DNA of 64,000 bases from Acanthacorydalis orientalis (GCA_034766995.1 CM068321.1:11341026-11405025), one strand, 5' to 3'; counted from the first letter of the stretch, positions 11,076-24,684 are shown. Translations and numbers: made by a program. The notes: generated from the sequence alone by a model not told the origin.

Positions 11076-11720
11076 CGTTCAATGTCGTTTCCGTAAAGAG
11101 TACAAACATCCGAACGAACTATTCAAACACCATTGGTGCTACCAATCGCAGAATCGAATCAACGGCAGCAGTAACTGCAGCAACGGCAGCCATAACGTCG
11201 CTTCCGTCATCGCGTCCCTCGACCCGTTCCTACCGCCGATTTTTGACGTTTCGACTTTTCATTGACATATAAACGTCGTAATTTTTCATTCAAAATCTCC
11301 AGCTGTCAAAGCGTCTGCGGCATTCATTACACAAATATACATCACGGCGTGACACGATGCTCTGTTTATTTGATAAATCGTCTCGCTGATGTATGGAACT
11401 CGGTTCGTGCAATTTTCATTTCATTTCATTTAATAAATTTATATATATATATATATAATGTTACTCCCTTCAGTCATTATATAATTGTTGTTGTTCCATC
11501 GCTCGGCACAAATTATAATTTTAATCCGTTCCATCCTCATCAGCCCACGGGTTCGTACGCCATCAACCGCAATAATGTAACGCGGTTAGCTTTCGGTTAC
11601 ACAAAAGTACGCAAATATGTGCACTGTTTTTTTGTGTTGTGTTGTATGTTTTTTTTTAATATTTATATATATTCACGCACACGTACAAGCGCGCGTACCA
11701 CGCATGTTTGAATGAGTTGT
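11076..11720. other. GC-richer island with CAG/CAA-type repeats
   Basis: Contains an imperfect CAGCAGTAACTGCAGCAACG run (11165-11195) and many CpGs up to about 11240, followed by a weaker part with a short TA tract at 11439-11458. A 149-codon open frame (plus strand, 11262-11711) covers the second half but runs through the TA tract and has no motif I recognise. I do not call it coding. A regulatory element or a transcribed non-coding exon remain possible. Confidence 0.3.
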
Positions 11721-13948
11721 GAAACGTTTTTTGTTGTCACAAATATTTGTAATTTACGCTCATTAAGCTACACATTTACACGGGTTTTCGGATTCAAACA
11801 AGCGGTTTATGTCTCTATGTGCGAGCGGGCTATGTTTATGTTTTCACGCCAACAATGTAAACGTACTTATACGAGTTAAATAGTTCATAACAGTTTGTTT
11901 AATCGAACTGATTCAAAATCCGTGCACTGATATTGAAAATGGTGTTTTTGTTTATGTGTTCACTAGACCTCTTACTATTTTTTTCGAATTTATCAAATAA
12001 CCGATCCAGTTAATCGGATAGATTTATTTCATTATCAGCTTCAAATATTTTACTATACATATAAAACTTTTAATCCTGTATATTTCGATATTATTTCATT
12101 AATAATACACAGATAATTTAAATTTATGATTTAAATAGATAATTAATTTTTGTTTTCGACCATTCGTTTTTAAATTGATTTATGTTAAATGTAAATAAAG
12201 GAATTAGTCTTAATATCCCTTAATCAAAACAAAATTGAAAATATACTGATTCTGTTTATTGAACAGTGTCTGAATTGGATTTCAAGTGTCATTTTTTACA
12301 ATAAGTAAATAATTTTTAGCATCATTGAATGTTAAAAAATTACAATATTTTTAAGTAAGTAAATAAAAAAATATTTGATAACTTTCACAAATGAATCGTT
12401 CTTAAAGAAATCCAGAATATTTTTAATTAAAATATTAAATACTTTTTTATTGTTCATTTTGGTTACTTATGTATATTTAGATAACAATGATGTCATGTTC
12501 AGAGCACAGAAACAATTTCAGATTTTTATTATTGTACTCTGATGATACTGGCATATTAATTAAATCATGTACAATGCATTCAAATGTACAATTGTTAGTT
12601 AAAAATTTTAATAAATATTTTTTTAGTGTTTACAGAAGTGAATCATTTATTTAAAATGTATGTAGCTAGTACGACGCATATTAATTATGATATTTGATAA
12701 TTTTTCATTTCCAAGGTTTTAAAAACAATTATGTTTGAACACTAGAAAGGAGATACTTATAGCAGATGAAATTAATTTCTTAAGAACTTATAACTTAAAA
12801 GGGTTTAAGTATTTATGAATCATATTTCACGATTTTATACTTTTTTTGTTAATTCTAGAATAAGAAAAAATATAAATCTGATGTTTCTTAAAAACAACAG
12901 CATGCATTATTGGCAGATTTTTTATGCGAAAATGAGATAAAAATTGATTCTACTATTATCAAGTACTAATTTTACAATTTCATTTTTTTGAGAAAAGATG
13001 TCATAATACAATATCATTGTTTCGATTAATATAGTGTTAAAACTTATAACTCCTCCACTTAACAAAATGTAACATAATATACAAAAAATGTTTCGAACCT
13101 CTTCATTTCTATTTACTGTTTATATATCAAAATGCACAATAGTTGATACGATTAGTCAAAATTGTAGGAAATGCAAAATGTAGCCAAAATACTGTATACA
13201 ATTGCGGTTTTAAAATATATAAAATTTTTGCACTGAATAATCGAAAATAAAAGTAAGGTAAAACTTTCTTTTTACAAAAATAAGATCAAAGTAATGTTTG
13301 TGATCAAATATCCTGATTTTTTTCTTCTTTAATTATGTTTTACGTTTCTATCATCTTTGAATTTCTACTTTTTATACGCATGGAATAAACACACATGTCA
13401 AATAAATAAACCAGAAGAACATAGCATACTTCTTATAGTAAGAATACTTAAATAATTCTAATCTTATTAACAAAACCTGAAAAAATACATGAACTTAAGT
13501 AATTAAAATACATATTATGGATACACTTGATAAACTGCACTTATCTACTATTCAGTAATTATAATTATTTATTACATATATTTTTATTAACAAGGTTTTA
13601 AATTGAAAATATTACATTTTGTACAAAGTACATAATAAATATTAAATATGAAATTACTTCTATTAATTAGTATGAAACACGGTTTTCCAATATAGTATTT
13701 TAAAATTTAAGGAATGTTATTTGAAGCTTTAAAAACTCATTGAATATAAAACATATTTTGAATAGAAAATATAAAATATACAAATCTCTATACTTTATGA
13801 TTAATAAAGTACGGCAACCAAATAAATTTTAAAACATTTTATATAAACTGAAGGATACGAACGAACCACAAGAGGATAATAATCTGACAGCGGATCAAAT
13901 AGAGCTGATAACAATAATTAAATTAGTTCATTTACATATACGTTCCTA
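11721..13948. other. AT-rich non-coding stretch
   Basis: Weakly G+C-richer up to about 11900, then strongly A/T-rich. No gene or element recognised. Confidence 0.5.
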
Positions 13949-13953
13949 CATTC

Positions 13954-13987
<34 letters not shown>

Positions 13988-13988
13988 G
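13949..13988. repeat. (CATA)n(TA)n microsatellite
   Basis: Three to four CATA units lead into a TA run. Confidence 0.9.
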
Positions 13989-15655
13989 TATAATTTTTAT
14001 TAAAGCACGTTTTATTTAGAGTGAAAATATATAAAGGGTCGTTGTGTAATTTAATAAATACAAACAAACAATATTTTCACAAAATGAAAGGTCAAATCTC
14101 ATTTTAATGAACTCAAAGGGAGTTTTCGAATTATTTTGTCAAATTTTTGACATTGTGATTTGTTCGAATTTAAAATAACCATATTAAGTATATGTAAATT
14201 AAATTCATAATAATTCATATAGAATTTTGAAATGTTTATCAGTTATTGTTATTTATACTTAGTTAACAATAAAATACATTGAAGACTATTTCCATAATTA
14301 TTCTTTATTAAACATTAATCTCTTAAATGTGTTTTAATTTCAAAATAACAACCTGATAATTATAAATAAATTTATTTGATATATTTTTTGAAATATTTTA
14401 TATATTTATACTAATTTTGCAAAAATCCTTTGTACTTTTAATTGGAAATATAAGTCTTGGTTATTTCTATATTATCACACCTATTTTTGTTTATAATTTC
14501 TCTATATTTATTAACTATTTTCTTTAATTATGCATTATTATATAAAAATAGTAATTATAAAAAAAATAGAAATAAGTCTTATATACATTTTGCTAGTTCT
14601 AATCTAAACAACTTGTGTTATTATTAGGTGTAAAAAATAATTCGGTGCTTTTAAATTGTATCAATCATAACTCTACTTTAATTTAAAATATTGTCTAGTC
14701 ATTTTAGGATTTTGATATGCTAAATTTAACATTAATAAACACTGTATATCTTGGCCCAGCACTTGACATAACCTCACAAAATAGCAGTAAGCAAGATGGC
14801 ATCCGAAAAGCAATATATTAGACACTGAATACTTTTAACGTTCCAGTTGTTTCCGTTTTAACGTTCCATGTTTCTGAAGTCACGGTAATGATTTCTTCAG
14901 CTTTGAAAAGGTCTTGGTAACGCATAAAAGATGTAAAAAGTGCTAAATCAGTGAAAGTAGTCCGAAAATGCATGACGACATCATCGAATCAAAGCCGCCA
15001 TCTTTTTTCTACATGGGATTCGTCAGTTTGTCGACAGATAGAGAAAATTTATACAAAACAATGGGGGATATATTCAGGATTGAAATGTATTCCAATTTTT
15101 CGTGTACATATATTTTCTATAAAAAAAATACCGAATTATTTTGTATACCTAATCAAAGTAAGAAAAATAAATATTTTTGAAAATATAATACTGAAATACC
15201 ATTCAGGAAGAAGTACTACTTGAATCTAATTGATAAAAACGATAATATTAATCCGAAGAAATCTTTCTGAACCCATAAAAATATGAGCCAGGTTTAAATA
15301 ATACATAGGATATTAACAAAATTTTTCGTTGAGCACTCTTAACTGAAGAGGTGTTCAAAGTATCCAGTTTATCCCTATGGTTTTATTTTCTTTTATCATG
15401 ATATAATTTCAAAAAACATTGTCTTTTATTAGAAATTGTTGAATTATCATTGTCATGAAGAAAATCAATTTCATTTCGTTTCGTTGTATTAGCAGGTCAT
15501 ATGTCTTGAAATAAATTACTATATAATAAATTTATCAAATGTAAGGAATAATAAAAAAATCTGTTTTATATGAAAAGATATATGTATAAAAATATGAGTA
15601 AAAAATAAATTTAAACGAAATAAGGTTATTAAATACCCACATTATGAAATTCATG
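13989..15655. other. AT-rich stretch with an unassigned complex segment at 14750-15010
   Basis: Most of it is plain A/T-rich sequence. The segment 14750-15010 is more complex and gives short open frames (14951-15223 and 14968-15180, plus strand). The words ATGGCATCCGAAAAGCAATA hint at a transposase start, but no further block confirms it. I leave it unnamed. Confidence 0.35.
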
Positions 15656-15657
15656 AC

Positions 15658-15710
15658 ATTTAAACGCAAAACTTACATTAATAATATTAATGTGACTTTT
15701 GCGTTTGAAT
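15658..15710. repeat. Hairpin, arms of about 25 bases
   Basis: The arm AAACGCAAAACTTACATTAA pairs with a reverse-complement arm ending TTTTGCGTTT with two mismatches and almost no loop. Flanking T/A bases extend the pairing by about three more pairs. Confidence 0.8.
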
Positions 15711-17879
15711 ATTTTCAACAAGATCATTAATATTTAGTAAGATTTTGTAATAGTATACATATTTTTTTGTAAACGGATATCTTTTTTATCTTTTAGTCTG
15801 AATTTATTTTTGCGTAAGAATCTTAAATTTAAAAATTAGTTGTGTTGAAATAAATCCAAATATAAAATATATTCTTTATATGTTTTTTTGAAAACAAGTT
15901 CATTATCTATATATATATATACATTAATTTTTTATAATTTTCTCTTTGTTTTCATTCAAATTATTTGCTATTAGATTTATATGAAAGAAAATTATTATGT
16001 TCCTTCATTGTCTTGAACATTTATCTAACATTTTTTTTACAAATCCAATACTCATTAATATAAAATAAAAATGAAAAGAAATATATAATACTATTAGTCT
16101 TTGTCATGATGAATCAATTAAATATTAATTAGCTACTAGCTTTGTTTCTTGAGAAATCGACATGTAATTTTAACTCCTATCTTCCGATAACTTGCTTATA
16201 AATTATTATTTATCAGTTAGCTGTCCGATAATAACTCAAAAGTGAAAACTGATATTTGTAAATAAATACTCAAGTAATTTATTGAGACTAAAAACCCGTT
16301 GCGGAAACATAAATAGGAATATAAATTATAACTTATTCAGTATGATTATTAAATTTAACTTTTATAATTATTATAATTATTCCATTTTTAATGGATATCT
16401 CTTTGTGAAATCATAATAAGTAAAAAAGTTTGAGTACTTCAAGTCTTCTGAGGTTCTTTTTCAAAACAATGTCCACTCAGCCTAAAATCACAAAATAATT
16501 TCCGATTAAAAGCATTAAATAAATAATTATAATATTTGTAAAGTACTGCGTATACGAATTTAGATGATAATGCCATCAGTTTCATTGCATTAAAGTACAA
16601 AATAATTTCTTCTGTCTTGTCAGATAAAATGCGATCTGGTCAATGAAGGTTAGTTTTCTAACAATTTTCATCAAAATTTACAGAAGACAAAAATACTATT
16701 ATTTATTGAATAATTGTGGAGAATATGTATACAAACAATTCAACGGAATTCCAAAATCTTTGTGTGGTTGCTGTATTTTTTGAATGAAAACAATCTAAGG
16801 AACAAGTCTCAGCTAGAAAATTTCTATGATGACTAAAGATATTTGGTATAAATTAATCAGTGGAAGAAAAATTGATTTAATATAATATTGTAATTAAAAA
16901 ATATCTGAAAATTATTCAATCAAGCTAAAAGTTACTGATGTTGGTTTTATGAAATTACAAGAGAGTAATCATATCGGCTGTATTTGTAAATAAAAAAATT
17001 GGATAAATATTATTAGAAACTGGCTTAACTGAAGCAATAAATTCGAGAAAAACATCCAGTTTTTAGTATTCAAAAGTGTATAATGTTACAATAACATCAG
17101 GGAGCATATTTCGATGCGAATGACGTAGAAATTAAGTTAAACAGAGAGATCTTAATTTTTATTATTCATATTCTTAAATATATGAGTCTTAGAATAATAT
17201 CTATTCTAGTTATTAGAGATTTGTATTAATGGAAATATTTTTATCGTCTTTAAAATATTAAAAATTAATGTACCTTCATTTAAACAGTAAAAATGTCAAT
17301 ATTTACTATAAAGAGATACAAGTACTGCTATAAATTCAAAAATGTGTTATAGAAAACAGTGAACATTATTTTAAAAAATTGTATAAACTATTCCGGTTAT
17401 AATTAAATAAGATGTCTTTATAAAGAAAATTCAGGCAGGATTTTTTAATTCATTGAATATAATCTTTTCTAAATTGAATGAAATTTGTCCCAATTATTAT
17501 ACACAAAAGTTTATAAATGAAGTTAACTTAATTTTAACACTTTTATTGCTTTTCAACAATTCAGAATATGTTATGTCAGTGTAATAGTTTTCTATGAAGA
17601 AAATTATTTGAAAAATTCAACTTTGTGCTATTTCTATAAAATATTTTTTTATTCCGTAAATGACAAATTGAACTTATTTAGTTATTAATATATATTTTAT
17701 AAAAAAAATGTTTGATTGGATAATACCAACTTAATTTAATTTTTACTGTGATTTTATAAATTAAGTTGCATTCTACTAATCATTTAAATAAACTAGAAAG
17801 GTAGATTTCTTATCAATTACTTACAAGAATATCTATTTTTACACAATAAAATTGGTGTAATAACTTAAAATAACCACAG
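15711..17879. other. AT-rich non-coding stretch
   Basis: Short TA tract at 15907-15921. Near 17100 a frame reads QGAYFDANDVEIK, which is reminiscent of the C-terminus of some mariner transposases, but nothing upstream supports an element. Confidence 0.4.
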
Positions 17880-18480
17880 GCAAATAACGCATATACATAT
17901 ACGAATACCGAAAACGAACGCATTGGATTGCATGTCAAATACAGGATCATATTTTATACATTGAAATGTTCACATATATATCAATCGGCTTTAATTCCTT
18001 TCAAAATCTAATCCCATTAGGCACCTTCCTCTTCGTCTATACATGTGCGGTGATATGCGCACACTCGTCAATGAAACATCCCAGCGATAAAATCAGAACC
18101 GGCTTATAAAGGCGTTAATGAATAAGATCAGTGTTGTACAAAATGAACCGGAGCGATGGATTGCCGAACGACATAATATCGCGTGTTCGAATTTATTTTC
18201 ATCGACGTCAAATTCATGTATAATACGCTTAATTGAAAGATTATCGTCGAAGAAACATTAACTCGAGAGCTGTCTTATCTGATTTATTACGACATTTACC
18301 GACTTATTCCGGTAAGTAGTGTATGTTTTAGGTGCGCGTGTGTATGTCGGTATATGTACATGCGCGGGGTAGATTATTACAGTTATTTATGTGAAAATTC
18401 TGTTTTATACGTGCCGTATATTAGATTCCGTCGACTACATTGTCGTCGTGGTATCGCGTTTCTATTCTTCGTGTTATTTC
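17880..18480. other. GC-richer island ending in a donor-like site
   Basis: CpG-containing, non-repetitive sequence. TTATTCCG followed by GTAAGTAG (18303-18318) resembles a plus-strand 5' splice donor. The 62-codon frame at 18354-18542 shows no motif. A transcribed non-coding exon or an enhancer is possible but unproven. Confidence 0.3.
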
Positions 18481-18821
18481 TCCTTAGTGTTGGTTTCAAT
18501 TTGAAATGTACAGATTTTTTTATCTTACAATTGTTAAATTGAAAACTCTACTGGTGCTCTATTTATAAAAGGTCGATTGAAAGATTATTATTTCAATCGC
18601 AATACACGCTAATAATAAACTCGCTGAACTATAAGAAATTGATATTTGAAATGAAAAATAATCGCAACTATAAATATGATGGAAAAGAATTAACTATATA
18701 CCGAAACAAATATTTTGCAATTATATTTTTATGATTTTCAATTGTAACAATCAATTTATTTTCATTTAATAACATATATATTTATATATATATATATTTA
18801 TATATATATATATATATATAT

Positions 18822-18872
<51 letters not shown>

Positions 18873-20380
18873 CTACTTATGAAAATTACTAGTAAGATAT
18901 AATTATTCTTAAATATTGAGAACAAATTTAGATATGTATTTAATTAATTATTACAAGAACGAAAAGAAGGATTCCATTTTTTAATTATAAGATCTATTTT
19001 TAGATATATGAATGTAAATACAAATTTTAACAAAATTAAAGAAAAAAATATTGAATAATTCAATGAACACAAATTCTTCAAAAAGATTTTGGAATAATTT
19101 CGTTTCTCTTACACGATCCTCTTAATATTTTTGACAATTATTTAGATAACTTTTTTGATTTATAGTCAAACTTGACATTCGAGTTGACTGATTATGTATG
19201 CACTAATTATAATATTATTTTTGATAATAGAATAATTAAAAAAAATATTGAATTGTTGTTTATTGTTTTACACTTGTAGTTATTATTATAAACTACATTT
19301 TGTAATCAGTGGAGCCTTAGGTTCATAACTCAGTCTTATAACTTGTGCAGATCATTTTTTTATAATATCGTAAATTTTTCAAATTTCTGATGGGATCGTA
19401 TCTCATAGTTAAGCTGACAGAGCTCTAGTGCCCGATAAGGAGTCCTTTTCTGTGATTATTGTAATCTAGAAGCATATTAAGTGCATTTAAATCCTCATAC
19501 AGTCATGTTTTGCATTTTCTTCCATTTTTATCGTATTTGATTTACACTTAAATGTGAAGATAAAACGCTTTAACATTCACAATGATCTATTGGATCTAAT
19601 GTATTTGTATTATAATTCTTCTTTTGTGGAATTTTTCAAAAAAATTTTTTTTTACTGCTATATATGTCCATATTATACTAATGTACTTTAAAAGCTGTAA
19701 AAAATCATCATAAAATTTACTTGAAATTTTATGAAAAAATGTATATTTTCAATTCATATAAGGAAATTACACTTTTCTAGAACACAGTTGCAAATTTATA
19801 ATGTTTTTATGCAAATATAACACGTGTCTTTTTATTTATTTACTTTGTATGTTTACTTCTATTTATATAATTGTGAGAAAATTTTTATCATTTTACAAAT
19901 CTTATCCACAATGATATTGTTTCAAGTTTTTATCTTCTATTATTTTTTTTAAAAATCATCATTTTTGTAAACTATCTCATTAATTTATTTCCATATATTA
20001 ATAGATTTGTCAATATATAAAATAATAACGGATTATTTTGTTGTAAACGAGTAAATGTTTTACATTAATTATTTTATCACTTCTTTAAAAATAACAAAAT
20101 AAATTTCAATTGAAGAGATAGATGTTAAAACGAACAGTTACAAATATATGATATAATGTTAATTTTCAGCAGTTAAAATTATTGATTTATACAAATATTG
20201 ACTCAGAATTGTATGTCTCACAAATATAATTAAAATGTTTGTTTTCATTTACTCGTATACACGAAATAAAAACAAAATTTAGTTTATTGAGGAATAGTTG
20301 CTGTACAAGCCATTTTTTATTTGTGTTCGCGCTGCTAGTAAATTAATAATTACATATTGTTTTAACTCCTAGTCCATTGA
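18481..20380. other. AT-rich stretch with long TA/TTTA microsatellite
   Basis: The tract at 18776-18870 alternates (TA)n with TTTATATA units. A more complex segment at 19310-19460 resembles nothing I can name. No gene. Confidence 0.45.
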
Positions 20381-20960
20381 ACTAGCGTTGGTATAAATTA
20401 ACAAAATCAAAAATGTAATTAAAGCCACACAGCGCGAATGTCCGCACCAAATAAAAAACAAACCCCGAATCGAATAGATGAAACAAACATATCGATTTAC
20501 ATGTTCCGCATGAAACATAAACAATGTATATAAGCGCTGATACACTGAAAACGGAAAAAGTGCCTATAAAAAACCCAAGCACGTTTAAAACAACACGAAT
20601 TTATTGTCAAAATATTGTTGTCTATTATGATACCACTATCATCCATTATCACGTGGATGCTCAAGATAAAAATCATGTCGATTAACCATGTCGACGTAAG
20701 CACATTCTGAACGAAATATCCGCATTCGATCATAACTGGAAAGTCGACTGTATCAGTTCTTGTGTGAATTATAGTCGACGGTACAAAGAATAACGGCACG
20801 GGTATGTTTGAATTTGCAGAACCAGATGAGGGATCCTATTTTCTACCACAGATTTAAATAAAGAAAGCATGTAGGGCGAGTCAGACATATAAAAGTAATA
20901 AATAAAAACGAGAAGAACTAGACACGTAAATTTTATGTTTATTGTAGATAAGTGTATCAT
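20381..20960. other. Moderately GC-richer segment without a gene call
   Basis: Three overlapping minus-strand open frames (20382-20582, 20497-20799, 20769-20960) lie here. None has a recognisable domain, and they overlap in different frames, which argues against coding. Composition is less A/T-rich than the flanks. Confidence 0.3.
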
Positions 20961-21378
20961 ATTTACTAGTTTTCTTTTTTAATTCCGAGTGAAGTTTTAC
21001 CCAATAAACGTATTTTATTATATATATATATATAATGGTTTACAGTTTGAAATTATTATTTTCTGGTATACTATACATACGCTCTATTAAAATTTCCCAT
21101 TAGTTTTAATTTATTCAAAAACTGAATACGTTCTAACTGTATTTTCTTAAAAAACAAATCATATTCTTTATTTTAATATTGTATCTTGTTTAATCTGAAA
21201 TGAATTTAATATTCTACATATTGTTATTCTTGACTAATTTATGTTTTTATTTCCTCATTTCTTATACAATTCTATGTCGGTTAATTTATATATAAGTTTT
21301 AATATTTATTAACTAATCTGTAATATTATATTATTGAAAGAAATCATATGCACATACACACATATGCACACTCAAACA

Positions 21379-21429
<51 letters not shown>

Positions 21430-22167
21430 ATATATATATGATTCGAAAACTAAATAAACTGTAAATTTTCAATAAATATCATGTCTTTCTATAAAAATTT
21501 TCCGGATATAATTAACTTCTCAATAATCAAAATAACAAAATCATTTGATAGTATATTTTTAGTAGATTATACAACATATTTAAATTTTATATTTATTGAC
21601 AAAACATTTCATTTCCATTGTATGTGTTTTATATTGTTATATTACATTTATAATACAAACAAAACAAATTTATAAATATGGTTATTAAAAATTACCATAA
21701 CTCGTATTATAAACAAATCGTTATATATATATATATATATATATATTACGAATAAAATACCTGTTAAAAAAATTGTATGAGAAATTTTGTGGTAAAAGAA
21801 ATCAAATCAAAATTATAATGTTAGATATAGCTTTTTGCACATTCAGTGTTATAGATATTAAGAAAATAAATCTCAGAATAGTCAAGTACTCAACCCTCAT
21901 ACACGTATGTAAATATGATACATTATAATATTGGAAATTTTGAGGTAAAATCGTTGACATGTAACACTAATAAATCTGTCGACCGAATTGATATAACAGC
22001 ACGGTTACTAAACTCACTTAGATTTAAATGAGTTTTACACAAGCACAACCAACTGAAGTTGCGTTTCTTTCATGATAATTTGATAATAATAAAAAGTATA
22101 AATTTTGAAATAAAATTACTTCTAATGCAAAAATTATTGTACTATTATAAAATGAAGAAAAACAATA
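20961..22167. other. AT-rich stretch with TA tracts
   Basis: TA tracts at 21019-21034, 21380-21440 (after a CACATA-rich lead) and 21722-21746. The 64-codon frame at 21481-21675 has no motif. Confidence 0.5.
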
Positions 22168-22219
22168 TATGAGGGAAATTTGAAAAGGTCGTGGCTTAAC
22201 TATGAAAGAATATAATTTG

Positions 22220-23287
22220 TGTTTTTAACTTATTTTTATTTTTAATATGGTCTCCCTGAATTCAATGCACTTCATCCAGCGATGATCCAGTGCTTTTATT
22301 TCATCCTGGAAATTCTTTTCTTAGAGCTCAAAATAGTGATGCACTGTTGTTATCAGTTTTTCATGTGACGAAAATCTACCAGCAAGAATTTTTTAAGTTT
22401 TGGGAACAGTTGGAAATCTGAAAGGACCAGATTTGGCCCTTTCAGATTTCCAACGACTTGCTACCCCATCCAGCCTATTCTTCAGATTTAGAGAATAAGC
22501 TGAATGGGATAGCAAGTCGTATTTAATTTCAGTGAGTTTTATCATGGATACAACATTTGCATGGGGACGTACAATGCCCTGATGAACAATGATTTTTCTT
22601 TGATAAACCTGATCTGTTTTCACGAATTGTTTGATCTAATTTTACCTTTTGTAGGGTAGTCAATTAGCAGGATCCCTTTAGCATCCCAAAAAGTTGAAGC
22701 CATAACTTGTCCAGCGGATAAAACTGATTTTTTTTTGGTTGACAAGAATCACCATGGTTCTATTGATTTGATTATTTTTTTGACTCTGAAGTGTAATGGT
22801 GAATCCAAATCTTATCTGTAGTCACAAATCACCGGATAAAGTTAGTAGTATCCTTCTTAAATCGATCAAAAGAGTCTTAAGAAATTTGTAGTCGAATGCA
22901 TTTTTGATCAATTGTTAGAAAACGGGCCACCCATCTATTGATAGCTTTTTTATACCTAACTCTTCAGTTAAGATATGATACACACATTCATATGAGACAC
23001 CCACAACCTTATTAAATTCGGATACAGTCAATCGCCGAGCCTGTAATAAATATCGTGCATTTTGTGAATGATTTCTTCTGTCGTTTCAGTTTTCGGATGT
23101 CCAATATCTGGGTTAACTTCTAAGCTTACACGGCCACATTTAAATTCATCTATCCACTTATTTACGGTTGTATACGATGGTTCACTACTACCTAATACAT
23201 TTTTCATTTCATTAAATATTTTTGTTAGCGTTAAACCTTTTTTGAAAAAAAAAACGTTATCGCCGCACAATGTTCAACTTTACTCAT
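22220..23287 (-). pseudogene. Mariner transposase pseudogene
   Basis: The start is ATG at 23285-23287 (MSKVEHCAAI), the expected N-terminus. A run of ten T directly after it breaks the frame before FFFKKGLTLTKIF. Then follow NKWIDEFKCGRVSLEVNP (first DNA-binding region and linker), TVSEFNKVVGVSYECVYHIL (second helix-turn-helix), TTDKIWIHHYTSESKK (first catalytic block; the usual DETW is DKIW), VHQGIVRPHANVVSM (second block; the Asp of HQDNAP is replaced), and YDLLSHSAYS. Multiple stops and frameshifts, plus an inverted insertion at 22409-22519, make it dead. Cis-acting ends could in principle still be bound by a related transposase. Confidence 0.9.
22409..22519. repeat. Two adjacent hairpins inside the mariner
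   Basis: Arms 22409-22425 and 22438-22454 pair over 17 bases without mismatch around a 12-base loop. Arms 22454-22481 and 22492-22519 pair over 28 bases with three mismatches, all transitions. The two hairpins share a boundary at 22454, where the normal transposase sequence should be continuous. Confidence 0.9.
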
Positions 23288-23469
23288 TTCAACAACAGCA
23301 CAAAAAGAGCTTTGTTTAGATTGATGTTTACAACAAACTTCTTGACACGTTAATTATAGACTTTGAGGTTATGTAGAAGATAGGTATCACTTTTTAATGC
23401 ATCACAAATATTTAAAAAAAATATCGCCAGTTATATATTATGCAGCGAACATTTCAAATCTCCCTCGTA

Positions 23470-24239
23470 TAAAATGATACTTTTTTAATATCATATACAA
23501 ATAATTTAAAATTGTTAAAAAACTTTCATAATTAAGTGCTCACTATTATGAAATAAAATTATAAGTGTAAATATAAAGTGCAGTGGAAAATAAAATAAAT
23601 AATTGCATATACGATGAAATTTTATAAAACATTTTTGAAACATTCATCATAAAATATGGATGTACTTGTTATTATTATCAACTGTTTCTTTTATATTAAA
23701 CATAGTCGATATCATTACATTTAGTTCTGTTCCAAGAAGTTTTTTAATAACATCGACTCACGCCAATAAATGGAACTAAAATATGTATTTTTTCATTTGT
23801 GAAGTAACTCTCAAGAATTGTCTGTATTGTACTATATGCGTTTTATGTATGGAAACACTATTTAATTAGTTAGAAGAAGGGAGAAATTTGTTCTTTTTAA
23901 ATACAATAAATGTATCTTTAATATACTAAAACTACAAAAGTTACAGAAACTTATTGTTATTAAGCTAAAATGTCAATTCAAAATGTTATTTTCACTTTCT
24001 TATGAAGTAAGATTTGATACAAATAGAAATGTAATAGTAAATTATTGTATCAAGTAGATGTCAAGTAAGTTACTTTTTATTTCTGTTAATTTGTTTCTTT
24101 ATTTGATTCTGTGATAGCTCGTAATCAATTTCTTAGTTTCCTCATATAGTATAAACAGACTTCAAATTGTGTGGAGCATGTCGAACAAAATATATTTTTA
24201 TCGAGCTAAAATAAAAAAAAAATAGTACAACACATCTGA
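23470..24239. other. AT-rich non-coding stretch
   Basis: No gene, repeat boundary or microsatellite of note. Confidence 0.5.
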
Positions 24240-24570
24240 TACAGTTTGTAATAAACACAGTGTATGTAGCGTAAGTCGGTCATTCATCGGTCGACTGATT
24301 GTATTTAGAACGTATTCACTGATGTATGTGAGGCCGTTTTTCGAGTGGATCGAGGAGCGGACACGATCCACGGTGCCGCCGGCTATATTGAGAAATGGCG
24401 GTCGAACAGCATATGTTTGCCGCCTTCCTACGTGACTGCGTCGGTGGAAAATAGCTTATTAGTTGTTCATGTCAAAACCAAACGATAGCTCTGCACGGGA
24501 CGAATTTGGCAGGAATAGCGACTTGAGAGATGCGAACCTAAACGCTTCTGTGGATTTGGGACAATATTTT
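24240..24570. other. GC-richer island, candidate regulatory element
   Basis: Dense in CpG: GGATCGAGGAGCGGACACG and GGTGCCGCCGGC lie at 24348-24382. No open frame of note. TAGC followed by GTAAGTCGG at 24268-24280 is donor-like. Function is inferred only from composition. Confidence 0.35.
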
Positions 24571-24636
24571 TTTTTTGTAAACATTCAATTTTTTATACAA
24601 TCGTGTTTGTTCAGGATTCGAAGGTAAACGCTTAAA

Positions 24637-24640
<4 letters not shown>

Positions 24641-24684
<44 letters not shown>
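24641..24684. repeat. (TA)n microsatellite
   Basis: Uninterrupted TA tract just after the 24.3-kb island. Confidence 0.95.

Larger units (their letters stand above)
22170..23467 (-). mobile_element. Near full-length inactive mariner (irritans-like)
   Basis: The left end TGAGGGAAATTTGAAA and the right end TTTCAAATCTCCCTCG are inverted repeats of each other with two mismatches in 16 bases, flanked by TA at 22168-22169 and 23468-23469. The length of about 1.30 kb is the usual size for mariner. Transposase relics fill the minus strand from 23287 to about 22220. This is the only copy here that keeps both ends and the catalytic region. Confidence 0.92.

Noticed and set aside
11262..11711. 149-codon open frame, the longest in the window
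   Set aside because: Crosses a TA tract, shows no domain, and its codon use follows local composition. The region is kept only as a compositional island.
14750..15010. Possible transposase start MASEKQYIRH
   Set aside because: A stop follows at once and no helix-turn-helix or catalytic block could be confirmed in any frame.
17040..17130. QGAYFDANDVEIK, resembling a mariner C-terminus
   Set aside because: Only one short block matches, and no other transposase block or terminal repeat was found in the preceding kilobase.
21745..21790. Minus-strand TTTTTTTAACAG followed by GTATTT
   Set aside because: Good acceptor form but poor donor, so not a convincing recursive site.
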